From: Artemia franciscana
Lineage: Eukaryota; Arthropoda; Branchiopoda; Anostraca; Artemiidae
Length of the DNA: 64,000 bases
Direction of reading: 5' to 3'
Assembly: GCF_032884065.1 (NCBI RefSeq)
Contig: NC_088868.1
Span: 37,192,867 to 37,256,866 of the forward strand
Position 1 is the stretch's first letter; each line of letters begins with the position of its first letter. Below, piece after piece: positions 47,940 through 58,984 of this stretch. Position numbers and translations under genes: made by a program. Below the pieces are notes generated by a model. The model had not been told where the DNA came from and did no database searches. It worked only from the letters and a program-made list of their open reading frames with translations.

Positions 47940-49070
47940 CAGTACCAAACCACCTGAGGTCAACACAGCTAAAAACACCCCCCTCCATTCCAGTCTATTC
48001 AGAGCCTCCCTCTTTACACTCTTCAAGGAAGTTCCCATTTCCTTTAAATCTTTCTGTATGACATCTTCCAAACCCAGACAAGGACAACCTGCTTTTCATT
48101 CAGCCCTAGACAGTTGGCGGAAAAGGACAATCTTTGGCAGTGTGTCATCCTTCATCTGCAGAACGTGCCATAAGCATCTCAATTTTTCTTTCTTTATAGC
48201 CCTAGAAAGCAGAATTGAACCACAACTTTCGTACAGTCTACTGCTCAAACTACGATTACTCTGCCGGTTACCCAGAACAGTCCATCAGCAATTTCTCTGG
48301 AAGAAAACTAGTAATTCTTCATCCGCTTTTTGAAGCGCCCATACTTCATAGCCATATTTGACCAATGTCATTACTATTTCTTCCAATATTCTAATCATGG
48401 TTTGCAGACTTAAAATCATATTCTTACAAACCTTTTTTAAGTGTGAAAAAACCATCCTACACCTTGGCTCTTCTACTTTTAACATTCTCACAGCTCCCCC
48501 TTTTTACTAATAATACAACCAAGATAAATGAAATTGCCCACCTGATCAATCTTTTCGTTACCCAACGTCACCTTTTCATCTTCACTTATTCCTAGCCTTA
48601 GTGACTTAGTCTTCTTTACATTAACTTTCAAACCTATTTTAGCACCCTGAATTCGCCAAACCTCTAAAATTTCGTTCATTTCCCCCACACTTTCATCTAG
48701 GATGCTAAAATCATCAGCGTAATCTTGTTTCAGGAGAGTTTTTCCTCCACATTTGATTCCGTGGTCTCCCATTGCCTTTCCTGCGCTCTTTAAGACAAAG
48801 TCCATCCAAATGATCCTTAAAAAGGGAAGAAAACACAACTCTGCATAACTCCTGATGTAATACTAAACCAGCTACTAACCTCATTTACTACCTTAACCGC
48901 AGCAGTGTTCTTCTTGTATATAGCACTTATCACTTTAAGGTAGGTGTCTGATAGACCAAGTACGGATAATACCTTTGCTAAAGCTTATTTATCAACAGAA
49001 TTCAACGCTTGCTCATATTCTATAAAACTGAGGACCAAAGGCGTTTTCCAACTAAGTTACTTCTCAATTA
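47940..49070 (-). pseudogene. RTE-type non-LTR RT and C-terminal remnant
   Basis: On the minus strand from the right come FIEYEQALNSVDK (motif A-like, 49,000-49,040), KVISAIYKKNTAAVKV, then ITSGVMQSCVFFPF. The frame at 48,488-48,838 has KQDYADDFSILDES (motif C YADD intact) and GLKVNVKKTKSL, then VGNFIYLGCIIS. Further left are a KYGYEVWAL segment (48,285-48,491) and a C-terminal block, ERLRWLGHVLRMKDDRLPK with AGRPCLG (about 48,060-48,200). This is the canonical RTE order. Frames are broken at least three times, and motif A lacks its Asp. The plus-strand frame at 48,058-48,333 is a shadow. Confidence 0.85.
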
Positions 49071-49735
49071 CAAACATAATAGTAAAAATTTGGTTCACAC
49101 CAAATCTTAAAGTAATAATAGTATTACTATTGTTCACTAAAATTCAAAACATAAAAAATTAATCAGCAGTGAAAAATTTTGAGGTTAAGCTATACACCAG
49201 AGTAAACAAGAAAGATAAAAAGTATACAAAACCTTACATTTCATGACCAGGAGCAGCAGAATAATTTTTCAGAGGATTTAATAGTCATCCAGGGATGGGT
49301 CTTTCTTAGTAATACAACCCTAAGACGTAGATCATAATACAAAAGCGATTATTCCATAGAATTATAATATTTAGCTGACCAAACATAAGACTTGTAAGAC
49401 AGTTTAGTCAAAAAGAATTATCAACATAACGTGTCGATAAAGAAAAACGCAAATGTATGATGCATTATTTTATGTCGGGCTTATATATTACGAATTAGTA
49501 TTGATTCGTAGTTCAAGGTGAAAACATCTGTCTTGAATTGGATGTCATAAATTTAAACCAGTAAGCTTTTTCAGTGAATTTTAATCCCTGCAAAGCTACT
49601 TAGATTTCGCAATACCTGGCAAAGGATTAAATTGGGTGACCTTGAGTAAAATTATTACTCAGCATTTCAGTAAGTGAGAGATAATCCTATGGTCATAACT
49701 ATCAAATCATATAGATTCATTAGTCATTTTTGGAA
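49071..49735. other. AT-rich sequence, nothing recognised
   Basis: No supported frame or repeat. The sequence becomes more GC-rich from about 49,750, which may be the 5' leader of the next element. Confidence 0.45.
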
Positions 49736-50031
49736 ATTTTTACTAATAAGCGAGCAGAAGAGGGAGGTGTTCTGTGGCAAGCGTCGTCGTACCTGCCGGG
49801 AGTGTGTCTCCCTTAAATTGCTGGGAATAGATAGCAAGAGCCTACGCTTCCCTCGCTTATTGGCATTTCGAGCTTCTGAAATTTAGCCAACTACCATTCA
49901 GCTTTTGTGCGGTTAAGACGTGTTTTGCCCATGGTTATGTTTTTGACTCGGAATTGGATTAACAGACATTTCGCATAAAAATTGACTCTGATTCGGATAC
50001 GGACTGCTTTTTTTATGCCACGGTTCTGAAC

Positions 50032-51100
50032 TTGCTGCAGCATAATAATGAAAAAGGTGTCGAAGCTACAGTGATCTTAAAATTTGCTGTCGAATTCTTC
50101 GAGTCAAGTGATATTGCCAAATCGAAGAAAATCCTGTGGGATACGCTGCCGAAATCGACCGAGCTCTATCCAAGGCGCACAGACTCAAACGCATCTCTGA
50201 ATCATTTGAAAGACATGTTAGAACTTCTTCAGAATCAGATTGCTTCTGAGGAAATGCCTGTCTTTGTTATCCGTTTCACAGCCGAAGTTCTCTGTATTCC
50301 AGCAGTTGCTTTCTCCAAGATAGCTTCTAAGCATAACAAAATTCGACATCGACAGACTCTTTCGCAAGTTAATGAGAAAATGTCAAATTACGATCTGAAT
50401 TTCCCCAGCCTCCCTAGCAGTGCTACTGGTAGTGATATAAGCAAAGCCACTGTTATTATCACGAATGTACCACGTGATCTCGATAATGCATCTAAAGGGA
50501 AGGAAAGAATTGACTGTTTTTCTGGTCACGATTGCATTGATACTGTGCGCGCATCTGGTGATAAACTTATTGTGAAGATCGATAGCGTGGCCGCTGCTGA
50601 CTTTTGCAAATCTGCATGCTCGGTTTTTCGTGATTGTGAAGCAAAAATGGTGGAGAAAAAGTTTTTTGGTATAATGAAAGGCGTTGGACAAAATCTTGAT
50701 CTTGAGCCTCTTACAGCTTGCAGGGGTGTTCGAGACACAATGAGAATTGGGAGCTGAAATTGTGTGAAAATTACGTTCAAAGACGAAATTTCTTTTTTCC
50801 TCGGCCCTTAAATCAGTCCTGAAGATAGGCTGTGAACTATTCCGAGTGTATGAATATCGGCAAATTCCTAGGTCCCGCAGGAAATGTCAATCACCTGACC
50901 ACCTTGCTGCAAAATGTCCCATAAAAACTACAAATGCTCACGGTGCTCTGGTCTCCATATGAAATCCTGTGAATCACCTTGTAGTAATATCCCAAAGAGT
51001 GCAAATTGTAGTGGAGATCATGTTGCTTATAGTTTTCGTTGCTCCAAACTAAAGGCTCTTGTTAATTCCAAAGACCTTCTCGCTTGCAATCATGAATGAG
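50032..51100 (+). pseudogene. Gag-like ORF1 with CCHC zinc knuckles, frameshifted
   Basis: The main frame (open upstream to about 49,967; stop at 50,757) encodes a globular region with VEFFESSDIAKSKKILWDTLP and ATVIITNVPRDLDN. The second block begins a likely RRM-type nucleic-acid-binding domain. After the stop a second frame gives a CQSPDHLAAKCP half-knuckle (about 50,890-50,925). A third (50,914-51,099) then gives YKCSRCSGLHMKSCESPC and ANCSGDHVAYSFRC, which are the second and third knuckles. In intact relatives this protein packages element RNA. Two frame breaks separate the parts here. Confidence 0.7.
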
Positions 51101-51108
51101 TATAAATT

Positions 51109-52184
51109 CTCATTGTGCTCTTTCAACATCAGTGGGACAAAGGATAAAGTAGTAAGATTTGATGAAAACTAACTAATCATGATGTTCTTCTCTTGCAAGA
51201 ACACCTGCTCCCAAGTTGCAGTGTAAACTTTATAAGGCGAAGTTCTCAACATACTGTTTTCACCAGGAATGCCCGCCATACCCGAGGCTGGCCTGCTGGT
51301 GGTCTTGCCTGTATATTAAGCGATCTTTGCCTAGCTGTTTGTGTCCTAGCTGCAACCAATTCTCTAAACACTATCTTCCAATCCGGTTTGCAGACGTGAT
51401 CCTAATCAACGCCCATTTGCCCCATGGTAGAAGATCTGTTTCTTCTTTCTCCACCAATGCGAATGTTTGCAACAAATTAAAGAATCTTATATCTGGTATT
51501 GAGTGTCTGGGATTCAAGTGGGTGCTTATAGGCGACATAAACTGTAACATCAACGTTTCCTCGACAAGAAAGGAAGTGCTTTTTCAGTGTCTACCCTCAG
51601 CATTTAAGGTCCTAACGAAAGACCTCAGTTTTATATATATACACTGTAGTAGTTCTGTCTCAAATTTGGGCCACTGTGTCTGCTATCATTCATTTCAAAC
51701 TTCAGCAGTACATGTTGATGAAGATGAGAGAAATTATGATCTTTTACCTCTGTATTTTGATATTACGGTTACTTATGCTCAAACCAACCCGCTCAACGAC
51801 GTACACTCAAACCAACTCGCACTGTCGCATAAGTTGTTTGAAAAGCGTGATTGGTCTAGTGCGAACATGCCTCTTTACCTCGCTACACTTGGAGCTCTAC
51901 TGTCCACCGTACGTGTCCCTTTCCATCTTCTTTGCACAAATGCGTTCCCCATTATTGACGATGCTCGTGCTGATTTGAATCACTATTATCGTGACATTAT
52001 CTTATGTATAAAGCAAGCTGAAGATGTAGCCGTCCCGATGAACCGAGTCAGGTGGAATACCCAAAAACCAATTTGGAAGTGTGATCCTTTGCTGAAAAAA
52101 GTCAAGAATAAGGCCAAATTCTGGTTCAGAATCTGGTCTGCCTATGGTCGACCTTCTCGGGGTAGTGTGTTTGATCTAAAATAA
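51109..52184 (+). pseudogene. AP-like endonuclease part of ORF2, partly out of frame
   Basis: Around 51,115-51,170, FSLCSFNISGTKDK is the N-terminal Asn motif. After a shift, the 322-codon frame (51,216-52,184) begins in the wrong frame and then carries VILINAHLPHGRR, CLGFKWVLIGDINCNI (the GD.N motif) and further linker sequence. WNTQKPIWKCDPLLKKVKNKAKFWFRIW is typical of the endonuclease-RT junction in I/Jockey-type elements. The final SDH motif is not clear. A TAA at 52,182 separates it from the RT frame. Confidence 0.7.
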
Positions 52185-52189
52185 AAGAC

Positions 52190-53543
52190 GAAACTCGAAT
52201 ATAAACGCCATCTTCGTGCCATTCTTTACTCCGGTGAAATTTTTCCGAAAAGTAATAATGAGTGGCGAAAAGTGAAAAATTTTGCCAAGTTTCCGGATAC
52301 AAGTTCTAGTGATATTATACCTCGTCCATCTTGGATCGAACATTATTCAAAAATATTTTCGAAAGTTAATTATGCAGTGCATAAGCGTTTTTCACGTTTG
52401 CTCGAAAAAAATTCGCCGTCAAGTTTATGTCAGAGACATGTAATTCCAGTTGAAAAGTGGGCTATTGTTAATGGTATTAAGGGTTTAAAATCAAAATCTT
52501 TTGATATTGATGGGATTAGTGTTTTGATTCCAGTTGAAAAGTGGGCTATTGTTAATGGTATTAAGGGTTTAAAATCAAAATCTTTTGATATTGATGGGAT
52601 TAGTGTTTTGAATCTTGTTCCGAATTCTTTTGAACTGGTATCTCATCTCCAACTGTTTTTTCATATGTGTTTTAGTAGTTCGTGTGTGCTCGACTCGTTC
52701 TTATGCGGTAGTATTACGTCACTTCTAAAAAAAGGAAAAGATCCGGTTTCTCGTAGTTCTTATAGGCCCATAACGGTAGCTTGTACTCTTAGCAAGCCTT
52801 TTTAACACCATCTACTACTACTTTATATAACTAAGCTTGCTCTATATGATGATTATCAATTTGGTTTTAGATCGGGGCTAGGTTGTCATCATGCTCACCG
52901 TGCTTTGACTTCTTTATTAAAAAATGCCCATCGCACTCGTCGTGTACTTCATTTCGCAACCCTAAACTTGTCTAAAGCATTTGAAACTGTTTCTCATGCT
53001 CAAGCATGGGCAGCATTATGCCAGAGAGAAGTAAATCCTTCGGTAATTCACGTGCTTTGTTTTTGGTACTCCCATTCTTACCTTCGCCTTAAGTCATTAG
53101 ATAATTTTTATTTTGGTCATATCCCTGTTCGTTGCGGTGTAAGACAAGGGGGAGTTCTTTCGCCGTATATTTTTAATGCTTGTATTGAAAATGTACTATC
53201 AAAAATATTGACTACGTTCCTACTAGGACCATCTGATATCTCATGTCTGGCATATACGGATGACCTTCTTCTGATTAGTCAAACCGAGTCTGGGGTTGCC
53301 CGTTCAGTGAAGTCAGTTACTTTTGCTCTCCGCGATATCTGCCTGTACCTAAATATTGACAAGTGCGAGTTTCTTCTTATCAACGGTAATAATTGTTCAG
53401 AATCACTCCAATGCGGTTGTTTTAGTGTTCCTCTTGTTAAATCGTTTCGTTGGCCTGGTATAACAGTTTGCGATTCTAAGAGTGCTCTCCGGTCTCGTGC
53501 TGTCAAAGATATTAGTGATAAGCTGAGGCTGAGCTACTCTTAG
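52190..53543 (+). pseudogene. Reverse transcriptase of the I/Jockey-like element
   Basis: The frame at 52,272-52,805 contains FDIDGISVL and SSYRPITVACTLSK (fingers). After a stop, DYQFGFRSGLGCHHA and the frame at 52,905-53,543 follow, with LNLSKAFETVSHA (motif A; the usual first Asp is Asn), GVRQGGVLSPYIFNACI (motif B) and LAYTDDLLLIS (motif C, YTDD). Loss of the motif A Asp would by itself abolish polymerase activity. The fingers carry an exact 28-residue duplication, entered separately. Confidence 0.82.
52443..52610 (+). repeat. Exact 84-bp in-frame tandem duplication within the RT
   Basis: Units 52,443-52,526 and 52,527-52,610 are identical base for base and each encodes the 28 residues from IPVEKWAIV to FDIDGISVL. 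The duplication keeps the frame and lies in the RT fingers. Perfect identity in an otherwise decayed element suggests a recent slippage event or an assembly duplication. Confidence 0.95.
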
Positions 53544-53954
53544 ATTGTAGCAAATCGTGGACACTATAGGAAAAGAGCGCAAAATCGGCTTTACTCAACT
53601 TTTTGTTATCATTCTGTAGTCTTCTGTTTTGGTATTAGGCCACTTTTGTTGATTCCTGATCTAAAACATATTCGCAAAAATTGTTACTGGTACTGCAAAT
53701 TTCTTTTATATCTACTTCGTTCTTAACCGGAATACCAAACTGGTTAAAAAGTATCGTGCGAAAGATATTACTGGTGCTTTTGAAAAATTATCTGCCAAGC
53801 TAGCTATTGAAGCGATTTATGGGCTAGGATGTTTCCATCACCTTATCCGTCTTTTTCTATATGTGATTAAATTCGTTTCTTGTATTACTTTTGCTGTTTT
53901 TTTTTGTATTTTACTCAAGTTAACCCCTGTTTTGTAAAGTGGGTGATAAATAAG

Positions 53955-53980
53955 TTATTATTATTATTATTATTATTATC
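53955..53980 (+). repeat. (ATT)n tail
   Basis: About eight uninterrupted tta/att units follow the text gataaataag at the 3' end of the I/Jockey-like element and are taken as its terminal repeat. Confidence 0.8.
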
Positions 53981-54169
53981 TATTTAATTATGTTAATAAG
54001 AAATTCCTTGATTTTATTTAATTATCAAGTTTAAATTTAAGTGACTATTTTGAATCTATTTAGAAATTTTATAGGCTCTTGAGATCTTTTTCTTGGAAAC
54101 ATATAAACGCTTATATTCTGCGCTTGGAATTAATGAAACTAAATTTTATCTATTATTTTTGACCTTTTG

Positions 54170-56430
54170 AAGCTCCCCTTGGTCTTCAAAGTCAAACATT
54201 TAGTTCTATAGATCCTTCCCACAGGGTCCCTTCAAATTCAAAGCTGTGTCCTGTAAGCCGTTAAGACAAGACTTAGACTTGCCTGAGATATTACAGGTAT
54301 GCCATTTTGACAAAGAGGATACAAATAGTATATAATTCAGTACCCCAACAAGATCTATCTTTATTTCCTTAGCCACTCCTGGGTTATTGCCATAAATATT
54401 TTTGACAACCAAACTTCAAATAGTGTGTTGTCATTTTGTTCAACATGAACTCCTAGCTCTACCCTTAGCAGTCTCGGTGTAAGTACAGCTCCACCGTCCT
54501 TACAACATAGATACACATAGTGTCTTTTGATTTATATTGACATTACCAACTTAAATTCACCCAATTACTTTCAATTTAGTTGAATTTACTCTCAGTATGC
54601 TCTAAAAGATCCAACTTAATACACTTAACCATTCTTGATTAAGTATAAATTTACTTTCTTGACAGCTTTTATGTGGATAATATACTTTGATTTAGTTCAG
54701 AATCTCCCTCAATAAACACTGGAAGTTTCAAGTTTATATATCAAACACATATTGCATTTTGATGTAGTGAATTATCTCCCTTAAAATGCCAAAAAATTCT
54801 ACTTTATGCCTTTGACTGTGGCTAAGACCTTGTATATACACTTTTCGCGCACCCTCCATGCAACCCATTCCTTATGAACATAATGAATTTTTATTCAATC
54901 CGATATGGTTCCAATCTCGGTTTAAAAGAACCTGGAAGAATGTATCTGTTTTAGTAGAATATCCTCTCAACACACCCTGAATTTTTATATCTAATACCCC
55001 TACCTTTCCTGAGATAATATAAATAGGATATGTTGGCAGATTTGATACACGTACAATATCTCAGTTTTTTAACCCCCTGAAAAGGTCTGGAAAGTTTCAT
55101 TGTAACACGTTTAGCATATCATACCTTTTGATTTAGTTCAAGACCTCTTCCAACATACAGATTAAGCGTAAATCAAATATCTTTAGTGTTTCAAGATATC
55201 CTTTAGCCAGCCTTAGACATATAGTGTATTTTGGATAAGTTCAATATTTTTCTCATCATGTCCCCTAAAATTTTAAATTAATACCCTCAACTATTCTATA
55301 GATAGTTAAGACAAAGTTTTTTTTCAATATGTCCATCAACAGTTCTTGAGAACTACTTGAAACAACCTTAGTCTTTTGGCATACACTGAGGATGAAAAAT
55401 CCCCCTTTTCGAAATAACAAATCTTATATGTTAAAATAGGCGGTTCTCATAATTTACAGCTCTTTCCCCAAACACTCTTTTTGGTCTTGTCATTTCTTGG
55501 GCAATAGATATTATCAATAAAATATTAGGGGGGGGGGGGAATATATAAAAGAATATTGGAAGGGTGATTTATACCCTGTAATCACTACTATTTCTGAAAC
55601 AGGGCGTTAGAAATTTTAATATCCACTTTAATCATCCCTAACCATAGTTTTTACGATAATTTCCTCCATAGAAAGTGACCTGGTATAACAAAATTGAACT
55701 TTTTTAAATTATAGATGCAGTCCTATTAAGCTACCTATGATAATGGTAAGTTCGTTGCTGAAGGACTAATTCTGGATTATAATATAAACTTTTGGACAAA
55801 ATTTGTACGTTCAGTTAAAATACTTGATTAGTAGTATATTAGTAGAGTATATTTTTAAAGCATTCTTAGATTACAGTTCGTTGTTGAGGAGCATGAGGAT
55901 ATTTATTTAAACGATTATAAAGTATCTAGAGTTTTCCCGCCTTCTTTAAAGCAGAATTCACCTTGTCCTTCTCACTCGCATACATAAACGAAGTAGTAAT
56001 TGTAGTAGTAGTAGCCGCATAAGCATTTGTAGTTTAAGTAATAAAAGTTGTAGTTATAGCAAATTCTACCTTACGGTTGGTTCAACTTTCCCCTCATATT
56101 TCATTGAAAATTTCACCTTAACAATCTTAACCTTAGTAGTAGTAATTCTAACAGTAGTAGCAGGAGCGTAGAAGGAAGAGCGTCCATAAAAATATTAGTG
56201 TTAGTAGTTGTAAGAGTAGTAGAAGTAGCTGTGGTTATATAGTCTTTTTGTTGGTTTAATATCCCGCTCTAAATGCCCCGGAAGTTTAAAATCAATGCGC
56301 TAACCATTCCTTGCATATTTGCCCTTTTGATACCTGCATGCAGTTTGTTTTATTAGTTCAGTATCCTCCACCTGGCTCCCTGAAAGCTTCACCTTAGTAT
56401 CCCTAGCTTTTTTGATATGCAGGATCAAAC
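54170..56430. repeat. Degenerate tandem array, inverted relative to 2.4-3.8 kb
   Basis: Loosely repeated phrases recur every 100-200 bp: ttttgatttagttca, then .tc.ccctca, then ctggaagtttca, then taaccattcttga. Instances are near 54,670, 55,125, 55,250 and 56,345. The complement of ctccctcaataaacactggaagtttcaa matches the 3,228-3,260 phrase, and 55,990-56,225 is rich in gtagtagta, the complement of the TAC runs at 2.46-3.7 kb. No gene was seen. The minus frame at 54,206-54,412 is unsupported. A run of 12 G lies at 55,528-55,539. Confidence 0.6.
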
Positions 56431-58055
56431 CTAGTTCTGTTTTCCAATATCAAATTCTTTATCTTATAAGGGGAAAACTGTATAACTTACAGAAGTTTTG
56501 GCAAGCACAATTGGGTGTTGTTGGTTCCAAGAAGCATAGTTTTTGGGCCTTTCGATTATAAAGAAGAAAACGGCTGTCACAAAATTTTGATCATATGTCT
56601 TAAGAGAGAGAGAGTGACATAAAAGAGCATGGAAGGAATGTTGATTGATTTCCAATCACTTTGGACTCTTAAAACAGACATTTGCATTTTCACTTTCTGA
56701 TCAAAAGAGTACCCTCTAAAGTTTCTACGACAAATTTGTCCGTTCGAAAAGGCTTACTTTGAAAGAATATTTTTAAACAAGGGACAATAAAATTAACTTC
56801 GGATTTCTATCCCAGAAATTTGTGGGTAACGTTTAGCCCAAAGGAATTAACCTATTAGAAAATTAGATCTTCTTGAACTTAATGATTATCAAAAAAATTT
56901 TATTCGATACATTAGTGCTTATTTAGCCTTGTTAGGTCCCAAATTATGTGGGAGGAGACGGGGTTAAGGTCAATATTTTGCTACTTTATACTGCTTCATT
57001 TGGGCTCCTCATCGTTAGACCTTAAAGATATACGTTTTTATTCACAAGGAAAGTTTTTTTCTTATATTTTTCGAACCCATTTCCTTAGGGGACCATGCTA
57101 TAAAGTATTTTTTGCTTGTATAACAGGCTGCTCTTGGCCCAGAAATAACGGCTGTAAGTTTCGAGCTATTTCGAGAAAAGAAAGTTGTGTGTCTTTATAT
57201 TAAACTAATGAGCCCTTTCCTTCACCTCACTCACTTCACAAAATGTATTTTTATTTTACCAAGAGAACCATATCAGAATCTCTTAAGCAACCAGAAATCC
57301 ATTATCCAGCAAGCCCCCGTTTTTCTCAAATAATCCTATTTTCTAGCAAGTGGTTCTTCCCACTCTACAGTCAGTCTTGTTCGATATGTACATTTCCTCC
57401 CTTTTGTTTTTTGGGTAAGTTTTCTCCCCAGGTGCTATTTGATAAAGTATTCCCCAGCCTTGAGTCTTATTTCTTTTCTAAAATAGAACCAATTCAGTAG
57501 CTATTTCTCGCTATTAATAAGCTTTCTCAGTGAATTTAAGATTTCCCTTTCAAATCATGCCTTAAAGACATTTTTTTAATGTTTAATAATATTCAATAAT
57601 ATTATCAACCACAAATGAATAAATACCAGTCCTCTTGCACTCAAAATCAGTAAATGTATTTATCATATTTTATTTTAATCTATTAAAGAGAAACGATTTT
57701 AAATATATTTGTTGTAAAAGTAAAGGTTCTCTTTAATCTTCTCTCTCGAATTATCATTTTATTTCAAATTTAATGATAAATAGTTATAAAATATCATCCT
57801 GGTAGAAGTCACTGACAAAATTACGCAGATCCCCTATATACAACTCTCTGAAGGACATATAAAATTTAATTTTGGATTCCGACTCTAATTTTAAATATTA
57901 ATTATGCTTCAACTCTACTTCAGAGCCGTAGCATATAACAATACTCAATGATTCTTTAAAAAACACCAATTAATTTCATATTTGCTTATTAATCCTGCTT
58001 GATCTCCCTCAATACATAATATACCTAATTAGACAGCTGCGCTGTCTTAGCTATG
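56431..58055 (+). other. Intron 2 segment with one eroded A-block fragment
   Basis: About 56,530-56,735 resembles a very degenerate A block (agcatagtttttgggcc, then ctgtcacaaaattttgatcat, then gagcatggaagg). The rest is AT-rich without recognised features. The frames at 56,946-57,203 and 57,243-57,500 have no motif and are not called. Confidence 0.4.
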
Positions 58056-58690
58056 ATAATTGCAGTTGTGTCATCAGCAAAAAGCAAAGCTGTTTCACTA
58101 ATTAGGTTAACCGTTATTCATTTATTCTGTAACAACAATTATTTAGAGAATTTGGTAAATAATTTATAAATATCAAGAATAATATAGGATTAAGAACTGT
58201 TACTGGCGGAACGCCTATTTCAACCAGTTTTTCTCCCAAAGAAGAATCATTTAGATGAGTACACTAATAACGATTACTTAAGAAACCTCTAACAAAATTC
58301 GACGCTTTTCCCTTCAGACCATACACCTCACACTTTTTAAGAGGCAGTTCATGGTTCACAATGTCGAAAGCTTTTATCAGATCTAAAAATACTGCAACTA
58401 CTTTAAAACCTTTATGTAATGCCACATTGATAATAGTTGTCAAATAAATCATTGCTTGTTCCGTTGTTCTTTTTCTACGTAACCCAAATTGTGTCTCTGC
58501 CAGTAACTTATGTTCCTCCAAACAACTCATCAATCTAGTACTAAAACGCGGGAAAGTGTGGGTATAATACTAATCGGTCTTTATTTTCCTTGGTTAGTTT
58601 TAATACCTCCCTTATGAACTGGGGTTACACGGACAACTTTAAAACAATCTAGAAATTTTCCTTGACGAAAACTCCTGTTTATCAATTCAC
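58056..58690 (-). pseudogene. CR1/L2-like non-LTR RT remnant
   Basis: Reading the minus strand from the right: VVRVTPVHKGGIKTN and RPISIIPTLSRV (fingers, about 58,560-58,640). The frame at 58,264-58,533 has LLAETQFGLRRKRTTEQAM and VVAVFLDLIKAFDIVNHEL (motif A with both acidic positions). To its left are VTVLNPILFLIFINYLPN (motif B region) and ETALLFADDTTAII (motif C, about 58,060-58,105). The order and the FLDLxKAFDxVNHxxL phrase fit CR1/L2-type RTs. Frames are shifted between blocks. The endonuclease is missing, although the extent to the right may reach about 58,980. Confidence 0.82.
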
Positions 58691-58984
58691 ATAAAACATG
58701 AGTTATAATAGGGAATATATACTTAGGAGTATTTAATGTGATTTGATCACTGCCAGATAAGTTACTGCGAAACCCATAAATAATTTGTTCAATCTCATCA
58801 ATCTGTTACAAGTCTAAGATGAAGAGGTAAATCAATTAGGTCCTTCAGTAAAGATTCATACGTCAGATCACTAATATCAGGCACAATTGGCATAGTTAGA
58901 TTTGGAACAATATTTGAAAAATTCATTGCATATATCATCTTCCAAATTTAAAGTCCCTCCTTGACAAATGTTTGTTTCCAATTG

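Larger units (their letters stand above)
49750..53980 (+). mobile_element. I/Jockey-like non-LTR retrotransposon, near full length, inactivated
   Basis: Order: leader, Gag-like ORF1 (open from about 49,967 to 50,757), zinc-knuckle region (50,880-51,100), endonuclease (51,115-52,184), RT (52,190-53,543), C-terminal region (to about 53,900) and a tail of nine or so ATT units at 53,955-53,980. CCHC knuckles in ORF1 and a trinucleotide tail suit I/Jockey-type clades. At least five frame breaks are present. The 5' end is approximate and target-site duplications were not identified. Confidence 0.8.

Noticed and set aside
49674..49886. 70-codon plus-strand frame in the GC-rich stretch
   Set aside because: More likely the leader of the downstream I/Jockey-like element than a gene; no recognisable protein.
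55528..55539. Poly-G runs (also at 10,450 and 16,507) as G-quadruplex sites
   Set aside because: Each is a single uninterrupted run of 10-12 G without the neighbouring G-tracts needed for a standard intramolecular quadruplex.
57243..57500. Plus-strand 85-codon frame
   Set aside because: No motif, no splice-site support fitting the host gene, composition like the surroundings.
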